From Nostocaceae cyanobacterium (lineage in GTDB: Bacteria; Cyanobacteriota; Cyanobacteriia; Cyanobacteriales; Nostocaceae), in contig JASJCY010000006.1 of NCBI GenBank assembly GCA_030065825.1, forward strand, positions 1 to 64,000: a DNA stretch of 64,000 nt, given 5' to 3'. Below, one piece after another: positions 56,100 through 64,000 of the stretch; the stretch's first letter is position 1, and each line of letters begins with the position of its first letter. The position numbers were made by a program, and so were the translations under genes. The notes under the pieces are model-generated. The model was given only the letters and a program-made list of their open reading frames with translations. It did no database searches and had not been told where the DNA came from.

Positions 56100-56624
56100 T
56101 CAATATTTTCCAAATTCTCCCACGCATATTATTCAATGAATCCTATTAACAAATTCATTAGTGTTTGGCAATAAATTTCCAATAATTTTTAATATTTACT
56201 CAAAGTTTATTCACAAAATCTTTGTTAAATATCTTCACGCAACTGTATTTAAATTTAGATACCAGTCCAGCACAAATGCCGCCACAGGGGCGGTTTATTA
56301 ATTATGGCATGGGTAGAGTATAAGAGTAGACCTTTAGCGGCTGCTTGTATGAAAACCCATCAGACCCTTGTCATAACTGAGTTGAGCAATCAAGCTCAAT
56401 CTACAACCTAATTTGTGAAGTTAATTTATAGTTTAAAGATTGATTAAAGCAAAGATGAATATTTAATAAAGTTCCTAATATTTTAAATTGACAATTCATC
56501 AACAATGTCCGTATAATCCCTATTATCCACTTTGCATGATTTTAAAAAAGTTAGGATTCAGTCATCAAAAGTGCCTGAGTACTGATTGAGTTTCAATTAT
56601 GTTTTAATTTGCTTATTCAACTAT
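56100..56624. other. Gene-free, AT-rich stretch
   Basis: AT-rich with no supported ORF. A CCGCCACAGGGGCGG dyad lies at about 56280-56294. It probably holds the promoter for the small glycan gene pair. Confidence 0.5.
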
Positions 56625-57830
56625 ATGGTTTTAGACAAAAAAAAACCTGCAGAATTCGTGCGTTATCAGGCTACTTCTACCTTAAAACCTACACCTGATA
56701 TCACCAATAACCAAACACTTGCCCAAATAAGGTGTTTTAGTTCTAGGGCAGCAAAAGACTTATTGATTGCGCCACAAGTAGTCGATGAACCAAAAAAGCA
56801 TTTAGATGCTGCTATTAGCTGGTTGAAACGTGCCCATGATGTTACTCCTAATAATGGAGTCAGTTGGGGGTATTCACTAAAGGGTGGATGGCGACTATCC
56901 TATCGCGAGACATCTGGTTATATTGCAGTTACATTATTTGATGTGGCACAGCAACTAAAGGATGATGACTCATGGCAAAGAGCAGTAGCGATCGCCCAAT
57001 GGCTGTGTGAAGTGCAGAACCCAGATGGTTCCATATCCGATCCCCGTTATGGTTCTGAAGGGATAGTTTTTGATACGGGTCAAGTGTTGTTAGGATTTGT
57101 AAGAGCCTTTAAGGAAACCCAACAACAGTGTTTTTTAGAGGCAGGAGAAAAAGCAGCAGACTGGCTGGTTGCAGTTGCTGACACCGACGGACGCTGGAGG
57201 AGTAATACTCACTTAGGCATACCCCACGTTTACAATACCCGCGTAGCTTGGGCACTGCTGCAACTAAATGCCCTGAGTCCCAAGCAAGAACGCTTGGATA
57301 TAGCCTTGGCAAACCTGGAATGGGGAGTCAGCCAACAACGGAATGGATGGTTTGAGCAATGTGCTTTCACTCCAGATGCCCCTCCATTTACTCACAACAT
57401 TGTCTATGCAATTCGGGGTTTGTTAGAGTCAGGCATCATCTTAGAAGAAGCTAAATACATTGATGCTGCTATTGCTGGTTCTGAAGCGATGTTAAAGCAA
57501 ATCCGAGAGGACGGCTTTATACCCGGGCAAATAGATACCGATGGCAAACCTCATGGACGCTACTGTTGCTTAACAGGGAACTGCCAGATGGCTATTGTTT
57601 GGCTGAAGCTGTTTGAGAGACTGGGCGATCAACGTTATTACCAAGCAGCAGCAGACAGCCTGCGCTATGTGATGTCCTGCCAAGATATTCAGGTATCCAA
57701 TCCCAACATCCGGGGTGGTATTAAAGGCTCCCAACCTATTTGGGGTACCTATACACGCTTGTCTTATCCCAACTGGGCAAGCAAATTTTTCATTGACGGA
57801 TTATTAATGTTAATGAACGCAAGAAGATGA
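56625..57830 (+). CDS. Alpha/alpha-toroid protein of a glycan pair
   Basis: The 401-residue protein has repeated helical hairpins with W-x-V/Y patterns (PKKHLDAAISWLKRAHDVT, YIAVTLFDVAQQL, HVYNTRVAWALLQLN, THNIVYAIRGLLESG, FIDGLLMLMN), as in six-hairpin glycosidase-like or prenyltransferase-like folds. There is no clear catalytic signature. The frame extends to 56586, but the ATG at 56625 is used. It overlaps the WecG-type gene by 4 bp (ATGA), so it probably acts on the same glycan. Confidence 0.78.
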   Translation: MVLDKKKPAEFVRYQATSTLKPTPDITNNQTLAQIRCFSSRAAKDLLIAPQVVDEPKKHLDAAISWLKRAHDVTPNNGVSWGYSLKGGWRLSYRETSGYIAVTLFDVAQQLKDDDSWQRAVAIAQWLCEVQNPDGSISDPRYGSEGIVFDTGQVLLGFVRAFKETQQQCFLEAGEKAADWLVAVADTDGRWRSNTHLGIPHVYNTRVAWALLQLNALSPKQERLDIALANLEWGVSQQRNGWFEQCAFTPDAPPFTHNIVYAIRGLLESGIILEEAKYIDAAIAGSEAMLKQIREDGFIPGQIDTDGKPHGRYCCLTGNCQMAIVWLKLFERLGDQRYYQAAADSLRYVMSCQDIQVSNPNIRGGIKGSQPIWGTYTRLSYPNWASKFFIDGLLMLMNARR

Positions 57831-58585
57831 ATAAAGTACAGATATTAAACTGCTCTTACGACCCCCTCACCTTTGAGCAGACATTAGACTGGGTAATTAA
57901 ATGGATTAAGACTGGTCAGAAAGGATATATTGCCACAGTCAATGTGGCAATCTCGATGATGATGCGTTCTAATCAGAGCTTACAGCAGTTCGTCGAGAAG
58001 GCATCACTGGTTGTAGCTGATGGCAAACCAATTATTTGGGCATCCAAATTGCTTTATCCTTCCTTACCCGAACGGGTGACAGGAGTTGATTTGGTTGATG
58101 GACTAGCTGCGATTGCCCAGAAAGAAGGATTTCGGGTATTTCTGCTGGGGTCGGAGGCAGAAGTAATTGAACAAGTAGCGAAAACACTACAACAGAAATA
58201 CCCTCAATTAAATTTATGTGGTTTCCATCACGGCTATTTCTCCTCTGCCCAAGCATCAGAACTTGTCAAAACGATCAAAGAGAATAAATCTCAAATCCTG
58301 ATTGTGGGTATGGGTGTACCCCGACAGGAAAACTTTATCAAAGAAAACTGGTCAGAATTAGGCGTTAATCTAGCGATTGGCGTGGGAGGTAGTTTTCAGG
58401 TAATTGCTGGCAAGAAAAAACGAGCGCCATTGTGGATGCAACAAGTTGGAATGGAATGGCTTTATCGACTGCTACAAGAACCCGGCAGATTGTGGAAACG
58501 CTATTTAATTACCAACTCACAATTTATCTATTACTTAACCCTAGAAATACTGAAAAAGATTGGCAAGAAAAATGCAATGCATTAG
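57827..58585 (+). CDS. WecG/TagA/CpsF-family glycosyltransferase
   Basis: The 252-residue GT26 enzyme has VVADGKPIIWASKLL, PERVTGVDLVDGLA, VFLLGSEAEVIEQVA, VGMGVPRQENFI and GVGGSFQVIAGKKKRAP. It probably transfers a sugar such as ManNAc to a lipid-linked acceptor. The start codon overlaps the previous gene's stop. It ends near 58585, followed by repeat-rich DNA. Confidence 0.92.
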   Translation: MNKVQILNCSYDPLTFEQTLDWVIKWIKTGQKGYIATVNVAISMMMRSNQSLQQFVEKASLVVADGKPIIWASKLLYPSLPERVTGVDLVDGLAAIAQKEGFRVFLLGSEAEVIEQVAKTLQQKYPQLNLCGFHHGYFSSAQASELVKTIKENKSQILIVGMGVPRQENFIKENWSELGVNLAIGVGGSFQVIAGKKKRAPLWMQQVGMEWLYRLLQEPGRLWKRYLITNSQFIYYLTLEILKKIGKKNAMH

Positions 58586-58946
58586 ATTCAATAAGACCCG
58601 AGGGAATTTTAGATTTTAATATGCGGAAAGTTGGCGGTGAGTCCATCCTTGCGTGTCGGTTTCCCTCCCGGCTTGGTGTAGCTTGCTTCTTTGAAGGAGT
58701 ACCCCTTAGCCGTAGGCTTTCCCATAGGATAGGGTGTCGGTTTCTGTCCTGCCAAACTTTCCAAGACGGATTTTGGAGTCAACTACCTACTTTGATTCGC
58801 TCATCCAAAATTTAGCCAATCAAGGCGGCATACCAAAAATGTATAATCTATTTTTTTGGAAGCAGCCTCACTGGCAACGCGTCACCCGCTACGAATGGAA
58901 GAAACACTATTCCCTATTCCCTATTCCCTATTCCCTATTGTGTCTT
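58586..58946. other. Gene-free stretch with interspersed repeats and (CCCTATT)n run
   Basis: It includes GTGTAGCTTGCTTC, CTTAGCCGTAGGCTTTCCC and, at about 58909-58938, a CCCTATT run. Overlapping short open frames (58432-58976) have no ribosome binding sites. No gene is supported. Confidence 0.6.
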
Positions 58947-60449
58947 TCAAATCCACCGCAAAAGAGGGGTTATTAACTGTGCAATATCCAGCAAACGGGC
59001 ATCACTCCATCGCTTTCCATGCACCTGAACTCCAATGGGCAAGCCTGACCTAGATTTCCCCATTGGTAGAGTGACGATGGGATTTCCCGCTACTGCTGTA
59101 GTGTTGTTGTACATACTCATAGCCAGACTATAGGAAATCTTTTGTCCATTTACTTCTATGGGTGTACCCCGACGACGATGAGTAAAGGCAGGAGTTGGGG
59201 CAACTGGACACAGCCAGATATCCCATTCACAGAGAAACTTCTCCATTGCAGCAATCAACTTATCTCGTTTTGTTAAAGCTTCAAAGTAGCCATGTGCATC
59301 CATCTCCATACCAGAAGCTAAACTGCTGGATATGGGACTAGCATCGAAAAAATGACGCCAGTACAGATGGGGTAAAAACCGCCTTAGGGGAGTGACTCTA
59401 ATTAACTTTGGTAATAGGGGGATGGCTTCAAAGCCTTGGATATGACCCCATACCTGCAACGCTTCAGTAAAATTAAATTCTGTGGGTGTAACTGCTGCCA
59501 CCTCGCACCCTGCATCTGACAACTTGCTAACTAGGTTTTGTAGACAATTTTTAGTATCATCACAAACAGGAACATTCCCTAATTCCTCTGTCCATGCCAC
59601 TTTTAACCCTCTCAAACTTTCAACTTGATTATCATTAGACCATGGCATTGGGGGGATTTCCCATTGTTGTAAATCAGAACCCAGCAGTAAGGGAAGTACC
59701 AATTTTAAGTCAGCAATGCTACGTGCCATCGGTCCATATGCCAGGAGATTGCGCATACTCCGGGGATAACCAGCCATCCTGATATGACCGGCACCCGAAA
59801 CACTCCCTTCCGTGGGTCGAATTCCAAAGACCCCACAAAAATGAGCTGGAACTCGAATCGAACCCCCCACATCACTACCCACCTCCAAAGGAGTAAATCC
59901 AGCGGCTAAGGCTGCTCCTGCACCCCCAGAACTGCCTCCAGGGGTACAATTGAGATTCCAGGGATTGTTGGTGCGTCCAAAATTAGGATGCTGACATTGC
60001 CAGTCGTAGCAATTTATCGGTACATTGGTTTTGCCAAAAATAATAGCTCCTGCTTGTCGGAGTTTGGTAACAACAGTCGCGTCTTGTGAGGGTATATAGT
60101 TGGCTGTTGCAGGAATACCAAAAGTAGTCCGCATCCCCTGGGTTTCGTAGGAATCTTTGATAGTCATGGGAACACCATGCAAAGGTCCCCATACTTCCCC
60201 ACGACTCAAGGCTGCATCCGCTGCTTTTGCTTGAGCGATCGCACCTCCAACATCTAATGTGACAACTGCGTTAATCTCACCGTTATACTTTTCTATTTGT
60301 GCCAGATGAGCTTCTAATACCTCAACTGCCGAATATTCTCGGTTACGAATTAGTTGAGCAATTTCTCTGGCTTCTTTAAATACTAATTCTGTGTTTGTAT
60401 TATTACCTGGTGGTTGAGTTGCGCTTTCTGTCATATTACTTGACTCCAT
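58947..60449 (-). CDS. Amidase (GatA-like amidase signature family)
   Basis: The 500-residue hydrolase has the Ser-Ser-Lys triad: Lys98 in GVPMTIKDS, Ser173 in GGSSGG and Ser197 in GSDVGGSIR, with the glycine-rich signature PGGSSGGAGAALAAG. The C-terminus (VNGQKISYSLAMSMYNNTTAVAGNPIVTLPMG) matches. It cleaves C-N amide bonds of small molecules; the substrate is unknown. A nearby second ATG at 60434 could be the start. It lies 1 bp after the membrane protein gene, likely co-transcribed. Confidence 0.92.
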   Translation of the reverse strand: MESSNMTESATQPPGNNTNTELVFKEAREIAQLIRNREYSAVEVLEAHLAQIEKYNGEINAVVTLDVGGAIAQAKAADAALSRGEVWGPLHGVPMTIKDSYETQGMRTTFGIPATANYIPSQDATVVTKLRQAGAIIFGKTNVPINCYDWQCQHPNFGRTNNPWNLNCTPGGSSGGAGAALAAGFTPLEVGSDVGGSIRVPAHFCGVFGIRPTEGSVSGAGHIRMAGYPRSMRNLLAYGPMARSIADLKLVLPLLLGSDLQQWEIPPMPWSNDNQVESLRGLKVAWTEELGNVPVCDDTKNCLQNLVSKLSDAGCEVAAVTPTEFNFTEALQVWGHIQGFEAIPLLPKLIRVTPLRRFLPHLYWRHFFDASPISSSLASGMEMDAHGYFEALTKRDKLIAAMEKFLCEWDIWLCPVAPTPAFTHRRRGTPIEVNGQKISYSLAMSMYNNTTAVAGNPIVTLPMGKSRSGLPIGVQVHGKRWSDARLLDIAQLITPLLRWI

Positions 60450-60450
60450 G

Positions 60451-60885
60451 CTAGTCTAACAATTCCGGCAAGGTCTGTACATCCTTGACTTCTTTGGTTG
60501 TGAATAACAGACCAAAGAAAATTGATACAGTGACACTATGGAAAATTACTATACTCCATAGTGCTTGTTTCTGTTCTGGGGTGAAAGCGAATAAGTGGGG
60601 AAATCCCAGGTATAAAATCAATTGGGAAATGGCAGCTAAAAGAAAAAATCCAATTCCCCAAGTTGTTCTATTCCACAAACCAATAACTGCTACCGTATCC
60701 AGAATTGCGTAGACAATATCTCCTATTTGCCAACTAAGGGGTGCTTCAACCCAAGGCATTTCTCCAAATCCCAGTAAATTGGCATAATGAACGATGGCAC
60801 CATAGAGGAAAAACAGCGCGAGGATGCGCAGGTAAATGTTTATCGAGGGTTTTTGAGTAGTTTCACAGATGATATGGTAATTCAA
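60451..60885 (-). CDS. Small integral membrane protein
   Basis: About 144 residues with four probable helices (about 20-38, 55-75, 84-104 and 112-135): ILALFFLYGAIVHYANLLG, IVYAILDTVAVIGLW, IGFFLLAAISQLILYLG, IVIFHSVTVSIFFGLLF. AAGGAG is 7 nt ahead of a TTG at 60885 (MNYHIICE). An ATG at 60921 is possible but lies within a heptamer-like stretch. It is immediately upstream of the amidase gene. Function unknown. Confidence 0.75.
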   Translation of the reverse strand: MNYHIICETTQKPSINIYLRILALFFLYGAIVHYANLLGFGEMPWVEAPLSWQIGDIVYAILDTVAVIGLWNRTTWGIGFFLLAAISQLILYLGFPHLFAFTPEQKQALWSIVIFHSVTVSIFFGLLFTTKEVKDVQTLPELLD

Positions 60886-61050
60886 AACTAAACTCCTTCT
60901 TAGGCTATTACCAATTACCAATTACTGACCCACACAGATATGGTAACTGTTTAGACGAACATGATATTATTGGCGTTGGTATATTCTGCCGTCAATCATC
61001 AAAGCACCCTTCCAACCTGATAGTTGAAAAGCAGTATGAGGTGACATCCT

Positions 61051-61080
61051 CCCACGCTGAATCAAAGATTACAGCGTGGG
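61051..61080 (-). other. Right-end hairpin of the TnpB element
   Basis: CCCACGCTG (61051-61059) pairs with CAGCGTGGG (61072-61080), a perfect 9-bp stem next to the TnpB stop codon. In IS200/IS605 elements the reRNA/omega RNA ends at such a hairpin near the right end. Confidence 0.7.
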
Positions 61081-62337
61081 CTTCCCAATATTGCTATTGG
61101 GCATTGCTACCCCTGGCCACTTATCTAGGCATATAGCCCCCGACAGCCCGACTTGATAGCCAATTTCTTTCCCCCAGAGTCCCTGGGTACTATGTTTTTC
61201 TATTCCTCGGTTACATATTTCTTGTGCGCTTGCAATATCTCTATTAACTGGCTGGGAAACTCCATAACCGCACTCATGGCAAACATGATATCTGTCTTTG
61301 AGTTCTTTTCTAACTTCAGTTCTGCAATTGGGACAGACTTGTGATGTACCTCTATGGTCAACTTCATCTACAAATACTCCCCTAGCTTTACCGACATATT
61401 TGAGTATTTGTCTAAACTGACCAAAGGCAGCATCTAAAGTATGTTTACCCAAAAAACCTTTAGCCATGATCCGGAAATCACAATCCTCTATAAAGATTGA
61501 ATCTCCCATGCAGCAAAGCTTATGAGCTAACTTGAATTGATAATCTTTGCGTTGCCAAGCAATATGGTTGTGCATTGCTTCTACCTTCTTTCTTGCTTTC
61601 TCATAGTTGATAGAACGTTTCTGTTTTCTTGACAGACGTTTTTGCAGCACTTTCAGCCTACGGTAACTCTGTTTGAAAAACTTACTTGGTCGTTCTACAA
61701 AACCATCAGAAGTACAACAATAAGAAAGTAGCCCAACGTCAACACCGATTGGATGACCATGAAAAGATACTTCTGGTATCTGAATATCCGAATAAATGGT
61801 TACTACAGCAAACCATCCTTTAGCTTTTCTTACTATCCTCACCTGCCTAACCACAAAACCCTCTGGTATTGGTCGATGCAAGTTTATTGGGATTAGTCCT
61901 AATTTTGGTAACTTGATTTGCCACCCAGTTATAGGATTAGTTTTGAACTGAGGAAATAACAATGATTTCATCTGTCCAAACTTTTTGAACCGGGGAAAAC
62001 CATAGCCTCTTTTCTGAAAAAAGTCCCAAGCATCATGCAACCTTCTAATGTTGGTTTGAAGTACTTGTGATGGAACCTGTTTGAGCCTGGGAAACTCTTT
62101 TTTAGCTTTGGGTAAATTATTTTGCTGTTGGTGATATCCAGGAAACGGATAATCAGCACTCATGATATATTCAGACTCTAAACTACATCTATCTATCTGG
62201 CATTTTCGAGACGCTATCCAATCTTTTAGCTCTCTAAGTGCATAGTTGTAAGACACACGACAAATTTCCAGCCACTGATTTAGTGACTCTTGCTGTTGTG
62301 CATCTGGATAAATTCGATAGGTGTAGTTTAGTATCAT
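61069..62337 (-). CDS. tnpB: IS200/IS605 TnpB (OrfB) RNA-guided nuclease
   Basis: The 422-residue protein has an N-terminal HTH part, RuvC-I PIGVDVGLLSYC (Asp200), RuvC-II IFIEDCDFRI (Glu284), a zinc finger CPNCRTEV...CHECGYG (Cys335, 338, 353, 356) and RuvC-III NRDIASA (Asp367). It is full-length with all catalytic residues. No TnpA gene is present, so the element is non-autonomous for transposition. The ATG at 62337 is a normal start. Confidence 0.94.
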   Translation of the reverse strand: MILNYTYRIYPDAQQQESLNQWLEICRVSYNYALRELKDWIASRKCQIDRCSLESEYIMSADYPFPGYHQQQNNLPKAKKEFPRLKQVPSQVLQTNIRRLHDAWDFFQKRGYGFPRFKKFGQMKSLLFPQFKTNPITGWQIKLPKLGLIPINLHRPIPEGFVVRQVRIVRKAKGWFAVVTIYSDIQIPEVSFHGHPIGVDVGLLSYCCTSDGFVERPSKFFKQSYRRLKVLQKRLSRKQKRSINYEKARKKVEAMHNHIAWQRKDYQFKLAHKLCCMGDSIFIEDCDFRIMAKGFLGKHTLDAAFGQFRQILKYVGKARGVFVDEVDHRGTSQVCPNCRTEVRKELKDRYHVCHECGYGVSQPVNRDIASAQEICNRGIEKHSTQGLWGKEIGYQVGLSGAICLDKWPGVAMPNSNIGKPTL

Positions 62338-62377
62338 AACTTTATTCTACCACACTTTTTGTTTATGGTAAAATAAT

Positions 62378-62412
62378 GTTGATTGCAAAGACATCGAGTC
62401 ATTGCAATCAAC
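62378..62412 (-). other. Left-end hairpin near the TnpB element
   Basis: GTTGATTGCAA pairs perfectly with TTGCAATCAAC (11-bp stem, 13-nt loop). It lies 41 bp upstream of the TnpB start and is a plausible left-end recognition hairpin. The gap to 62541 carries further GC-rich hairpins around GCGGAGCGCTGCCG. No gene is in it. Confidence 0.5.
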
Positions 62413-62541
62413 TTGAGGGGTGCGTGTATCCCGCGACCAAATCATAGGTGTTCGCGTAGCGTGTCGCTTGCGACTTAGCCTTCCCGTAAGCGGAGCGCTG
62501 CCGAAGGCTAGGGTAGATTATGCTGGGGGACTTACAGCCCC

Positions 62542-62766
62542 TCAAACTCCCCTTTTAGTTAAATAACTCTTATTGACTTTTTGGGGAGTTACTCGTATTT
62601 TTACATATAAACGTGCAGAGTTCTGTCTTTCTTTGTTGCGACCTTTGTTGATCGTTGACATGGGATTCTTTATCCCTAAAGATGCAGGAATAGTTTCTGC
62701 TAAAGCAGGGGTAGAAGTAAGACTTATTGTGGTCAGAGTTAAAAGGGAAGCAAATAGAGGTTTCAT
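62542..62766 (-). CDS. Small exported protein of unknown function
   Basis: The 74-residue protein has a cleavable signal peptide (MKPLFASLLTLTTISLTSTPALA, likely cut after ALA). A basic mature part follows with no known domain. AAGGAAGG a few bases before the ATG supports translation. It may be a truncated gene, because the mature part is short. Confidence 0.55.
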   Translation of the reverse strand: MKPLFASLLTLTTISLTSTPALAETIPASLGIKNPMSTINKGRNKERQNSARLYVKIRVTPQKVNKSYLTKRGV

Positions 62767-63014
62767 TCAATACCTTCCTTGTAAATGAATAGAGTTCTTG
62801 CGTGAGGTCGGGAATAGGGAATAAAAAATAACCTCTTTAACTGTTATTTATTTGTTGGTCTTAGCGGTCATGGGTTATGCAGACCTATCAAAAAAATTGC
62901 CAATATACAACGTAGACTGTGGTGAGATTTGTAGGCACATATCTTGCACTAATAAAGTGGGAGACCGATGTTTAATGGACAGGTTCTGCTACCCGTCTAC
63001 GTCTTTGCAACCAC
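62767..63014. other. Gene-free stretch with repeat ends
   Basis: Short GGGAATA units at about 62810, CACATATCTTGCACTAA (about 62937-62953, like the MITE-type end) and no credible ORF. Confidence 0.5.
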
Positions 63015-63017
63015 CTA

Positions 63018-63146
63018 GTGTTCTGTCCCATTAGTTTTGATGACTAGTTTTATAGTCATATTTATATGACTTTGACTATTAGACTGGGACTTATAGTCCC
63101 AGGTGGGTGTGATGGAAACCCCATCATATTTTATGGGACAAACCAC
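63018..63146. mobile_element. TA-flanked MITE-like element with TGTCCCAT ends
   Basis: The 129-bp element has ends GTGTTCTGTCCCAT and (reverse complement) GTGGTTTGTCCCAT. It lies between TA at 63016-63017 and TA at 63147-63148. It contains palindromes (GACTATAAAACTAGTC-type and CTGGGACTTATAGTCCCAG). No ORF. Confidence 0.65.
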
Positions 63147-63298
63147 TAGTAGTCTGTCAACTTTGAATTGACGGATTGGGACTAGACTTGGAAAAAATAT
63201 CCCTCAAATAAACCTTGACGCTGTACTAGAGTGCCATCGCTATTGAACTCACGTTAAAATTAAATCAATCTTTCTTTTGTTATTGTCAAATATTAATT

Positions 63299-63775
63299 AT
63301 GAGATGGGAAGAAGTTTGTGAACATAAAGATTTACAAGATTTACCCTTCAAAATCGAATTAAATAAATGGGGTCAAATTGTAATGAGTCCCGTAAAAATT
63401 AAACATTCTTTTTACCAAGGGAGAATCCAACGTTTATTAGAATCTTTATTGAATACAGGAGAAGTGATGCCAGAATGTGCCATAAACACATCAGATGGGG
63501 TTAAAGTTGCTGATGTTGTTTGGTGTTCAGAGAAACGATTTACTCAAATTGAAGATGAAGTATCAGCATCGATTGCACCAGAAATATGTATAGAAGTTAA
63601 ATCTAGTGGTAACAGTTTAGAGTCAATGGAATTTAAACAAAAATTGTATTTAGAAGCTAAAGCTATAGAAGTATGGTTATGTAATGAACAAGGTGAAATG
63701 AAATTCTATAATCAACAAGGTGAATTAGAACAATCTTTATTAGTCCCTCAATTTCCTAAGCAAATTAAACGGTAA
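63299..63775 (+). CDS. Uma2-family (DUF820) putative nuclease
   Basis: The 158-residue PD-(D/E)xK-fold protein has VADVVWCSEKRF, IAPEICIEVKSSGNS and KQKLYLEAKAIEVWLCNEQGE. The Asp in VADVVW and the E-x-K in EVK fit the family's catalytic residues. Uma2 proteins are very common in cyanobacteria; the role is unknown. It lies alone. Confidence 0.9.
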   Translation: MRWEEVCEHKDLQDLPFKIELNKWGQIVMSPVKIKHSFYQGRIQRLLESLLNTGEVMPECAINTSDGVKVADVVWCSEKRFTQIEDEVSASIAPEICIEVKSSGNSLESMEFKQKLYLEAKAIEVWLCNEQGEMKFYNQQGELEQSLLVPQFPKQIKR

Positions 63776-64000
63776 GGGTACCCGACATTCTACCTGTAAT
63801 TCAAATCCCAGGCTGATAATCAAAACCCAATTAAGTACTAATTCTCCGACTTGAGTAAATTATTGGGGAATTAATTCTAGTAATCTCTCATCACCAGCAA
63901 AATATTTCCCCAATCTTATAAGGAATATACTGAAAACCCCGTGAATTTATTCTCCGGCTAAACAGTTAAACCTGTTTGAGGATATTTCGGAATATTTAGC
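63776..64000. other. Window end without a visible gene
   Basis: No open frame reaches the edge on either strand. An imperfect dyad (GGATATTTCGGAATATTT) lies in the last 20 bp. Confidence 0.5.

Noticed and set aside
58432..58976. Overlapping short ORFs after the WecG-type gene
   Set aside because: They run through interspersed repeats and a heptamer run with no ribosome binding site.
62852..63034. 60-codon ORF
   Set aside because: It runs into the MITE-like element and lacks a ribosome binding site and similarity.

Overview
The window is chromosomal DNA from a filamentous cyanobacterium, most likely of the Nostocales. The evidence is frequent HIP1 octamers (GCGATCGC), many runs of 7-bp short tandem repeats of the type known from heterocystous cyanobacteria, an rplI-dnaB pair, and characteristic families such as an NrtS-like transporter, a TIGR03792-like protein, Npun_R2821-like glycosyltransferases, Uma2 nucleases and ABC1/UbiB kinases. 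No rRNA or tRNA gene and no CRISPR array was seen.

Region by region. 0-10.8 kb is mostly housekeeping and envelope or stress functions: an HtrA/Deg protease, a phosphoribosyltransferase, a degenerate alpha/beta hydrolase, FtsH, a 39-bp tandem array split by a MITE-like insertion, a DUF3179 protein, an NrtS-like protein, a Cys-repeat lipoprotein, a cupin, and an ECF sigma/anti-sigma pair. 11-30.6 kb is an accessory, conflict-type region. It holds a membrane HEAT-STAND NTPase convergent with and overlapping a subtilisin-like protease, a NACHT-HEAT STAND protein, a RelE-like domain fused to an SF1 helicase and translationally coupled to a coiled-coil protein, an orphan XRE antitoxin-like protein, and a DUF262 plus HEPN operon whose HEPN gene is frameshifted. 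Ordinary genes (amine oxidase, pentapeptide protein, phasin-like, FKBP) lie among them. 30.6-35.7 kb carries dnaB interrupted by two inteins, then rplI and gloB.

36.9-50.1 kb is a polysaccharide or glycan locus with about nine glycosyltransferases (GT2, GT4, GT8-like, GT10 fucosyltransferase-like, two Npun_R2821-like and two related GT-A proteins). It is built around an MsbA-like ABC exporter with an unusual C-terminal pair of histidine-kinase DHp-like segments that lack the phosphoacceptor His. A second small glycan pair (alpha/alpha-toroid protein plus WecG/TagA-type transferase) is at 56.6-58.6 kb. The rest holds an ABC1 kinase, an IsrB-like RuvC nuclease with a putative omega RNA, a SAM hydroxide adenosyltransferase, an amidase, a TnpB element and a Uma2 nuclease.

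The strongest candidate for an undescribed system is the RelE-like/SF1 helicase fusion plus overlapping coiled-coil gene (23189-26435). The membrane STAND/subtilase convergent pair (11135-15808) and the IsrB element are next. Small non-autonomous repeats are abundant, and two families show apparent target-site duplications.
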